Assembly: GCA_021163455.1 (NCBI GenBank)
Contig: JAGGWT010000067.1
Location: 1-5,478 of the forward strand
Reading direction: 5' to 3'
Length of the DNA: 5,478 nucleotides
DNA from: Thermoplasmata archaeon
Lineage (GTDB): Archaea; Thermoplasmatota; E2; DHVEG-1; B18-G2
Shown here: positions 1 to 4,582 of the stretch, piece after piece
Numbering within the stretch: the first letter of the stretch is position 1
How the letters are laid out: each line of letters opens with the position of its first letter
Program-made: the position numbers and the translations under genes
Notes under the pieces: model-generated
Databases searched by the model: none
What the model saw: only the letters and a program-made list of their open reading frames with translations
What the model was told of the DNA's origin: nothing

Positions 1-1
1 C

Positions 2-121
2 TGCCCGTGTAGCGAGGAAGTGTTTCCGAGTGAGGATAGGATTAAGGGTGAACATCTTGAGAAAAAACCAAAAATTGATGTTTTTGAGCTTAGAGATAAA
101 ATAATAGGGGGAGAGAAATGA
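2..121 (+). CDS. rpl18: Large ribosomal subunit protein uL18, C-terminal fragment
   Basis: The frame starting at base 2 is open for 39 codons and ends at TGA 119-121. The peptide contains PSEDRIKGEHL followed by a lysine-rich stretch and VFELRDKIIGGEK, which looks like the end of archaeal uL18 (P-x-E-x-R-x-x-G-x-H region). uL18 binds 5S rRNA in the central protuberance of the large subunit. Position supports the call: in archaeal spc operons uL18 lies directly before uS5, and here its stop overlaps the uS5 start as ATGA, which implies translational coupling. The N-terminal part lies outside the window. The call rests on a short tail plus gene order, so it is strong but not certain. Confidence 0.85.
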   Translation, partial: CPCSEEVFPSEDRIKGEHLEKKPKIDVFELRDKIIGGEK

Positions 122-777
122 ACGGTGTGGAGTGGGAACCAAAGACCAAACTCGGCAGACTGGTGAAAAGCGGGAGAATCACAACAATGGGAGAGGCTCT
201 CAGGACAGGTTTGCCTCTTAAAGAGCCGGAAATCGTTGATATCCTGCTACCAGATCTGAAAGATGAAATACTTGATGTGAACATGGTTCAGAGGATGACC
301 GACTCGGGTAGAAGAGTGAAGTTTGCAATCACCGTTGTTGTTGGGAATGAGGATGGATATGTTGGCCTCGGGCATGCCAAAGGTAAGGAAGTTGGAGCGA
401 GTATAAGAAAAGCCATAGAGAATGCAAAACTCAACATAATCGAGGTAAGAAGGGGCTGCGGCTCATGGGAGTGCAGATGTGGAAAGCCCCACACTCTACC
501 GTTTGCAGTCAGAGGAAAATGCGGCTCTGTTGAGGTTTACTTCAAGCCGGCACCCCAGGGTCTGGGGCTGGCGGCGGGAGATGTCGCAAAGAAAATACTC
601 AGATTGGTGGGTGTGAAGGATATCTGGGCTTTCACGAGAGGTACCACCAGAACGACGGTCAATTATGCTAAAGCCGTATTCGATGCTCTTAAAAACAATG
701 CAGAGATGCGACTTACAGAAGAGGAGATGAGAAAACTGAATATAGTGTCAGGATCGGTCGGTATGAAGGAGGAATAA
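118..777 (+). CDS. rps5: Small ribosomal subunit protein uS5
   Basis: This 219-residue protein is a full-length archaeal uS5, a small-subunit protein near the mRNA entry and decoding region that affects accuracy. Residues about 58-120 form the N-terminal double-stranded-RNA-binding-like domain (VQRMTDSGRRVKF, then GYVGLGHAKGKEV and the archaeal/eukaryotic RRGCGSWEC segment). Residues about 130-200 form the C-terminal domain, with PAPQGLGLAAGDVAKKILRL and the conserved TRGTTRTTVNYAKA segment. Cysteines 114, 119, 121 and 135 are clustered; the first two are typical of archaeal S5. The ATG at 118 has a GGGGGAG Shine-Dalgarno at 107-113 and overlaps the uL18 stop. The next gene, uL30, starts one base after the stop, so both are co-translated in the spc-type operon. 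Confidence 0.97.
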   Translation: MNGVEWEPKTKLGRLVKSGRITTMGEALRTGLPLKEPEIVDILLPDLKDEILDVNMVQRMTDSGRRVKFAITVVVGNEDGYVGLGHAKGKEVGASIRKAIENAKLNIIEVRRGCGSWECRCGKPHTLPFAVRGKCGSVEVYFKPAPQGLGLAAGDVAKKILRLVGVKDIWAFTRGTTRTTVNYAKAVFDALKNNAEMRLTEEEMRKLNIVSGSVGMKEE

Positions 778-778
778 C

Positions 779-1243
779 ATGGTGTACGCGGTAATAAGAG
801 TAAGAGGTACCGTCAATGTGAGGCACGATATAAAGAAAACTTTACAGATGCTGAGATTGCACAGAGTGAATCACTGCGTGATAGTTGAGGAAAATGAGAC
901 ATTTAAAGGGATGCTCCAGAAGGCGAAAGATTACATAACATGGGGCGAACTCGATAAGGATACACTCGTCGAACTTATAAAGAAGCGGGGTAGACTGGTC
1001 GGAGACAAACCAGTGGATGACGAATACATTAAGAACTCCACACCTTACAAATCTGTGGAAGAGTTTGCAGAGGCTATACTTGATGGCAAGATAAGATACA
1101 GAGACCTTCCAGACATAAAGCCCGTTTTCAGATTGTCTCCACCTAGGAAGGGTTACGAAGGTATAAAGAGAGCATATTCCGTAGGTGGTGCGCTGGGTTA
1201 CAGGGGAAAGGACATAAATGATCTGATAAAAAGAATGATGTAA
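779..1243 (+). CDS. rpl30: Large ribosomal subunit protein uL30
   Basis: This 154-residue protein is archaeal/eukaryotic-type uL30, which is much longer than the roughly 60-residue bacterial L30. Residues 1-60 hold the ferredoxin-like core (YAVIRVRGTVNV, then the LRLHRVNHCVIV strand-helix). The C-terminal extension carries the characteristic FRLSPPRKGYEGIKRAY segment at 117-133, followed by GGALGYRGKDINDLIKRMM. It binds 23S rRNA on the large subunit. The start is well fixed: AAGGAGG at 766-772 lies six bases before the ATG, and only one base separates it from the uS5 stop. No uL15 gene follows; the operon as seen here ends with this gene and a TATA-like element follows within 20 bases of the stop. 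Confidence 0.97.
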   Translation: MVYAVIRVRGTVNVRHDIKKTLQMLRLHRVNHCVIVEENETFKGMLQKAKDYITWGELDKDTLVELIKKRGRLVGDKPVDDEYIKNSTPYKSVEEFAEAILDGKIRYRDLPDIKPVFRLSPPRKGYEGIKRAYSVGGALGYRGKDINDLIKRMM

Positions 1244-1252
1244 GACACAATT

Positions 1253-1268
1253 CGAAAAGGTTATTTAA
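1253..1268 (+). promoter_or_regulatory. Candidate archaeal promoter (BRE and TATA) for the small ORF
   Basis: Purine-rich CGAAAAG (1253-1259) followed by TTATTTAA (1261-1268) resembles an archaeal BRE plus TATA box. Transcription would be expected roughly 25 bases downstream, near 1286-1292, at or just before the GGAGGGG ribosome site of the small gene at 1301. The position between a finished ribosomal operon and a new gene fits, but the match is by eye only. Confidence 0.45.
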
Positions 1269-1300
1269 TTGAAAAACAACAGATAATGGAGGGGACAGAT

Positions 1301-1513
1301 ATGGAAGAAACCCTCTACAGCATAGAGATAAGGAAGGAAAAGGATGTGTATATAGGGAGGATATACTCTGATATGGATGGAGTAAAAGAGTTCAGAAACC
1401 CAAAAATAGAAGGATTACTAAGGGAGATAGCATTTGATATCCAGCTGGCTCTCGATGCATTTTCAGCAAGATCAGCGGATTTCGCCGACGAGGAGCAGAT
1501 AGAAGAGTTCTGA
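1301..1513 (+). CDS. Small uncharacterised protein, 70 residues, acidic tail
   Basis: I do not recognise this family. The ATG at 1301 is preferred over the in-frame ATG at 1286 because GGAGGGG (1288-1294) sits six bases before it; the upstream ATG would use up that site. The protein opens with two alternating strand-like stretches (LYSIEIRKEKD and VYIGRIYSDM), has a short KEFRNPKIEG linker, then one long amphipathic helix (LLREIAFDIQLALDAF) and an acidic end (ADFADEEQIEEF). It has no cysteines, membrane segment or signal peptide, so it is probably cytosolic. The strand-strand-helix order resembles HicB-like or dsRBD-like small folds, but this is inference only. It lies alone between the ribosomal operon and rpoK, each side having a TATA-like element. 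A good ribosome site and protein-like composition make it a likely real gene. Confidence 0.75.
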   Translation: MEETLYSIEIRKEKDVYIGRIYSDMDGVKEFRNPKIEGLLREIAFDIQLALDAFSARSADFADEEQIEEF

Positions 1514-1564
1514 GAGCTTTCAAACGCTGGCTCCAGATAGAGAAAGAGAATCAGACTCAATCAT

Positions 1565-1577
1565 AATATTTTTAAAT
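1565..1577 (+). promoter_or_regulatory. Candidate TATA box for the rpoK-rpsB transcript
   Basis: The sequence AATATTTTTAAAT (1565-1577) is a good archaeal TATA-like element. It predicts initiation near 1597-1603, leaving about 20 bases of leader before the GGAGG site of rpoK. The same T-run (1569-1573) could also serve as a weak T-rich terminator for the small gene ending at 1513. Judged by eye. Confidence 0.45.
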
Positions 1578-1620
1578 GATTCTTATATTCTCCCCTCTAT
1601 CCTTAAAACAATCATGAGCT

Positions 1621-1625
1621 GGAGG
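1621..1625 (+). promoter_or_regulatory. Ribosome binding site deciding the rpoK TTG start
   Basis: GGAGG lies seven bases before TTG 1633. Upstream of the TTG the rpoK frame is closed by TGA at 1615-1617, and the nearby ATG at 1614 is in another frame, so this site with TTG is the only sensible start. The site is embedded in the palindrome TGGAGGCTCCA (1620-1630), which could partly mask it in the mRNA. Confidence 0.6.
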
Positions 1626-1632
1626 CTCCAAT

Positions 1633-1833
1633 TTGCATTACACAAGGTTTGAAAAAGCAAGAATAATAGGCGCCAGAGCCTTGCAAATTTCAATGGGAGC
1701 GCCTATTCTCATCAGAGTACCGAAGAAAATGGTGGACCCTGTTCAGATAGCGATGCTCGAGTTCGAGGCAGGAGCAATCCCTATAACGGTTATAAGAGAA
1801 TCTGATATAAGACCAAGGATTGAATGGGAGTGA
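1633..1833 (+). CDS. rpoK: DNA-directed RNA polymerase subunit K (Rpo6/Rpb6/omega homologue)
   Basis: This 66-residue protein is the archaeal RNA polymerase subunit K, equivalent to eukaryotic Rpb6 and bacterial omega, which clamps the largest subunit and aids enzyme assembly. Nearly the whole protein is the conserved core: YTRFEKARIIGARALQISMGAP (3-24), then a lysine/proline linker, then the DPVQIAMLEFEAGAIPITVIR segment (35-55). It lacks the long acidic N-terminal arm of eukaryotic Rpb6, as is usual in archaea. The start is TTG, supported by GGAGG seven bases upstream and by the position of the YTRFEKARIIGARAL block near residue 3. The rpsB ATG follows five bases after the stop, so the two genes are co-transcribed. 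This pairing recalls the usual archaeal cluster with L13, S9, RpoN, RpoK and S2, of which only RpoK and S2 are present here. Confidence 0.96.
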   Translation: MHYTRFEKARIIGARALQISMGAPILIRVPKKMVDPVQIAMLEFEAGAIPITVIRESDIRPRIEWE

Positions 1834-1838
1834 TTTGA

Positions 1839-2459
1839 ATGGAGCAAAAGGAGCAGAAGGTAGAGGAGCAGATGCTTGTACCGGAAGACGTCTACCTGAC
1901 TTCCGGAGTCCATATAGGTACAAGACAGAAAACCGCGGCGATGATGCAGTTTATCTATAAGGTGAGGAGCGATGGTTTGTACATTATTGATATTAAAAAG
2001 ACGGATCAGAGACTCAAATATGCAGCGAAATTTCTGGCCAAGTACGAACCCGAGAATATACTGGTTGTCTCGGCAAGGCAGTATGGTCAAAAGCCTATCC
2101 AGGAGTTTGCCAAGCACACGGGAGCCATCGCCATACCTGGTAGATTTCTGCCCGGAACCCTCACAAACCCTAATGTCCATTCCTATATCGAGCCAGATGT
2201 TGTTATAATAACAGACCCTCTCATGGACAACCAAGCTCTCATCGAGGCAAAAAATGTGAACATACCATGTGTCGCTCTCTGTGACACCAACAATGAGTTG
2301 AGGTATGTAGATATTGCTATACCGGCAAACAACAAGGGGAGGAGAGCCCTCGCTCTCATATACTGGTTGTTGGCAAGAGAATTCCTGAAGGAGAAGGGCA
2401 AGATTAAAGAATACTCAGAGTTTACACCAAAAGTGGAGGACTTTGAGACGGAACTATAG
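1839..2459 (+). CDS. rps2: Small ribosomal subunit protein uS2
   Basis: This 206-residue protein is the archaeal/eukaryotic-type uS2, the homologue of eukaryotic RPSA, without the laminin-receptor C-terminal extension. Visible family blocks are SGVHIG (22-27), IIDIKKTDQRLK (49-60), GRFLPGTLTNP (101-111), EPDVVIITDP (118-127), IPCVALCDTNN (142-152) and VDIAIPANNKGRRA (157-170). The first 15 residues are a charged, glutamine- and glutamate-rich lead-in. uS2 sits on the small-subunit back between head and body. The ATG at 1839 lies five bases after the rpoK stop, with GGGAGTGA just before it, partly inside the end of rpoK. The protease gene follows directly, so the transcript probably continues. 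Confidence 0.97.
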   Translation: MEQKEQKVEEQMLVPEDVYLTSGVHIGTRQKTAAMMQFIYKVRSDGLYIIDIKKTDQRLKYAAKFLAKYEPENILVVSARQYGQKPIQEFAKHTGAIAIPGRFLPGTLTNPNVHSYIEPDVVIITDPLMDNQALIEAKNVNIPCVALCDTNNELRYVDIAIPANNKGRRALALIYWLLAREFLKEKGKIKEYSEFTPKVEDFETEL

Positions 2460-2466
2460 TAACGGT

Positions 2467-3189
2467 ATGGATAGGAAAGTGTATTACTCGTTTCACGATA
2501 TCCCCTTTTCAGTGGATACTGGATATTACCACAGCGGTTACTATTACAGAAACAAATCTTTTAGCACCAGTAGAACAGAGATGGTCCATCTGGTTATATC
2601 AATCTTCACCTTGTCCGTGGCTTTCGCTTTTGCAATAGCTGGTGGTATCACAGGTCTCTACTACTCCAGAGACCCAGTTATGGAACTCTCCTACTCGTTC
2701 ATCTTTTCTTTTGCTGCCATACTCACTGGTTTTTTCTTTCATGAAATGTCTCACAAATATATGGCATCGAGGTATGGCCTCTGGGCAGAGTACAGAATGT
2801 ATCCTCTTGGTTTGATGGTCGCTCTGCTGTTTAGTGTGCTGCTCGGCTACACGATCGCTGCGCCCGGCGCCGTGAACGTGGCAGGAGGAGCAAGAAGATT
2901 TGAGATTGGCAGGGTTGCAGCGGCAGGACCGATGGCAAATATAGTGATAGGTTCCACATTTCTCCTGCTATATATGAAAGTTGGTCTGGACAGCATATAC
3001 GGAGCCATTCTTGGATTCGTTGCCATGATAAACATCTTTCTGGCCTTCTTTAATCTCATCCCATTTGGTCCCCTCGATGGAAGGAAAATAATAATGTGGA
3101 ACTCTGTTGTATGGGCTGGCATGTTTACGGTCTCTCTCTTTCTACTTGTGATAATAATGAATATGGGAATAATTATACCCGGCTTTTAG
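2467..3189 (+). CDS. Membrane zinc metalloprotease, M50/site-2 protease family
   Basis: This 240-residue polytopic membrane protein belongs to the M50 family of intramembrane zinc proteases. The HExxH zinc motif is HEMSH at residues 92-96, at the end of a hydrophobic helix (SFIFSFAAILTGFFF). The second metal motif is GPLDG (201-205, aspartate 204) after FLAFFNLIPF, and AAAGPMANIVIG (151-162) is the typical central helix. About six membrane segments are seen, near 39-61, 78-96, 112-132, 152-172, 178-200 and 215-238. There is no PDZ or CBS domain. The FHEMSHK-to-LDGRKIIMWN layout resembles short archaeal M50 members; substrates are unknown. An in-frame TTG at 2443 with GGAGG three bases before it would add eight residues and overlap rps2; I chose ATG 2467 but the choice is uncertain. 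The N terminus is unusually tyrosine-rich (YYHSGYYYR). It ends overlapping the convergent fumarase gene. Confidence 0.88.
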   Translation: MDRKVYYSFHDIPFSVDTGYYHSGYYYRNKSFSTSRTEMVHLVISIFTLSVAFAFAIAGGITGLYYSRDPVMELSYSFIFSFAAILTGFFFHEMSHKYMASRYGLWAEYRMYPLGLMVALLFSVLLGYTIAAPGAVNVAGGARRFEIGRVAAAGPMANIVIGSTFLLLYMKVGLDSIYGAILGFVAMINIFLAFFNLIPFGPLDGRKIIMWNSVVWAGMFTVSLFLLVIIMNMGIIIPGF

Positions 3190-3727
3190 CCCGATCGATA
3201 ACCTCTCTGTGTAGATCGTTTCCGTGAGCATCTATCGATACCACCAGTGGACCAAATCTCTCAACTTCAAAAACCCAGAGGGCTTCGGGCATACCCATAT
3301 CCAGCCAGAAAACATCTTTAACCTTTTTGATGGATTTTGCTGCAAGCAGAGAAGCCCCTCCAGTAAAACTGCAGTACACCGCTCCGTATTCCATGCATGC
3401 ATCTGTTGTTTTTTCTCCCATCCCTCCTTTCCCCACAATCATCCTTACCCCTGTACATTTTATGAAATCTGCCTCCACATCCTCCAGCCTGTAACTGGTT
3501 GTTGGTCCTGCAGATAGAACTATCCATTCGTTTCCCACCTTTTTTGCAACAGGACCACAGTGGTAAAGAACCAATCCTTCCATATCCACAGGAATATCTC
3601 TGCAATTTGATAATACTCTCTTATGGGCTCTATCTCTGGCTGTAATCAGCGTTCCCGATACATAGATTATATCTCCTGCTCTGAGCCTGCGCACATCCTT
3701 TTCACTGAGGGGTGTTTTCAGATCCAA
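3173..3727 (-). CDS. fumB: Class I fumarate hydratase, beta subunit (C-terminal domain)
   Basis: This 184-residue protein is the beta subunit of a two-part, oxygen-sensitive class I fumarase, which interconverts fumarate and L-malate with the alpha subunit. Expected active-site positions are visible: RDRAHKR (31-37), SAGPTTSYR (72-80) with T76 and R80, VGKGGM (98-103) with K100, and MGMPEALW (144-151). The T76-R80-K100 spacing matches what I recall of the catalytic Thr/Arg/Lys set in class I fumarase structures. The frame is open upstream but those residues are out-of-frame alpha sequence. The family-like N terminus (DLKTPLSEKDVRRLRAGDIIYVSG) begins right after a TTG at 3725-3727, preceded by GGTGGTG, so I take TTG as start. 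This overlaps the alpha stop by 10 bases. The related two-subunit L-tartrate dehydratase cannot be excluded. The symbol is descriptive and does not mean the fused E. coli FumB enzyme. Confidence 0.92.
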   Translation of the reverse strand: MDLKTPLSEKDVRRLRAGDIIYVSGTLITARDRAHKRVLSNCRDIPVDMEGLVLYHCGPVAKKVGNEWIVLSAGPTTSYRLEDVEADFIKCTGVRMIVGKGGMGEKTTDACMEYGAVYCSFTGGASLLAAKSIKKVKDVFWLDMGMPEALWVFEVERFGPLVVSIDAHGNDLHREVIDRAKSRV

Positions 3728-4581
3728 TCCACACCACCATCTTCCCTTATAACAACACATGCCCTTCTGTTTGCCCAGCATTGCACCGAGATGGCAACAG
3801 GGAAACTTGCAGGGTGTCTGGATGCATACTCTATATGTACATCCAGAGCGGTAACATTCCCTCCGAGTCCCATCGGTCCTATCCATGTCTCATTTACTCT
3901 TCTCAGAATTTTCTCCTCGAGGTCAGCCACAACTTTGTTCGGATTTCTCTCGCCGATTCGTCTCAACAAAGATTTCTTTGCCAGTTTCATCGCTATGTCT
4001 GCGCCGCCGCCGATGCCTATGCCCAGAACCACAGGAGGACAGGGTTTGCCCCCGCATTCGATCACATGATTAACAACAAAATTTTCTATTTTATCTATAC
4101 CATCAGAGGGATTGAACATTCTCAGTGTTGAGCAGTTCTCACTTCCAGCACCTTTGGGCAGGACGGTTATCCTGCAATCACTACCTTCCACAAGATTCCA
4201 CTCTATCCAGGGAATCCTTTCTCCTGTGTTTCCGGTATTTTTGCCGGTGAAAGGATCAACACAGTTTGGTCTCAAGGGGATTTCTCTGGTCGATATCTCA
4301 ACCGCTTCATGGATTGCAGCTTTCAGAACATGCCTGTAGGGAGAGTCCACACCCATATCAATGAAAAAAATAAGTGTACCTGTATCCTGACAGATCGGTA
4401 ATCCTTCTTCTCTGGCAAGTTTAACGTTATCCAGTATGGTTTTTAACTGCAATCTTGCTATCTCGTTTGTCTCTTTTTTAAAAGATTTTTCGAGAGCTGT
4501 TATAACATCGTCTGGAAGAACAGTTTCCGATTTTTTTATAAGTTCAACCAGCACATCCCTGAGAAAATCTTCCTTTTGCAT
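3718..4581 (-). CDS. fumA: Class I [4Fe-4S] fumarate hydratase, alpha subunit
   Basis: This 287-residue protein is the iron-sulfur subunit of a class I hydro-lyase of the fumarase/L(+)-tartrate dehydratase family; fumarase is the likely activity in an archaeal central pathway. Cluster cysteines are probably C64 (LPICQDTGT), C181 (GGKPCPPVVLGIGIGGG) and C268 (VQCWANRRA). Their spacings, 117 and 87, are close to those I recall for the family. Other conserved blocks are RPNCVDPFTGKNTGNTG (104-120), PKGAGSENCS (142-151) and the ETWIGPMGLGGNVTALDVHIE segment (231-251). Length is normal for the separate alpha subunit. The ATG at 4581 has GAGG just upstream, inside the end of the preceding gene, whose stop is one base away. 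The beta subunit follows with a 10-base overlap, so equal translation by coupling is likely. The enzyme is cytosolic. The symbol is descriptive and does not mean the fused E. coli FumA enzyme. Confidence 0.94.
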   Translation of the reverse strand: MQKEDFLRDVLVELIKKSETVLPDDVITALEKSFKKETNEIARLQLKTILDNVKLAREEGLPICQDTGTLIFFIDMGVDSPYRHVLKAAIHEAVEISTREIPLRPNCVDPFTGKNTGNTGERIPWIEWNLVEGSDCRITVLPKGAGSENCSTLRMFNPSDGIDKIENFVVNHVIECGGKPCPPVVLGIGIGGGADIAMKLAKKSLLRRIGERNPNKVVADLEEKILRRVNETWIGPMGLGGNVTALDVHIEYASRHPASFPVAISVQCWANRRACVVIREDGGVDWI

Positions 4582-4582
4582 A

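Noticed and set aside
1514..1632. Possible tRNA or small RNA in the longest gap
   Set aside because: No cloverleaf or stable long hairpin is visible. The AT-rich content is better explained by a promoter and leader.
1743..2234. 163-codon open frame on the minus strand opposite rpoK and rps2
   Set aside because: It lies opposite two strongly conserved genes, is rich in leucine, histidine and cysteine in an unnatural way, and matches no family pattern. It is a shadow frame.
3728..3886. Upstream extension of the fumarase beta frame with many cysteines
   Set aside because: The residues are out-of-frame translation of the alpha C terminus, and the conserved beta N terminus begins at 3727.
3623..4131. 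Plus-strand open frames of 139-148 codons
   Set aside because: They lie opposite the fumarase alpha and beta genes, lack a ribosome site, and have low-complexity serine/cysteine/proline composition.
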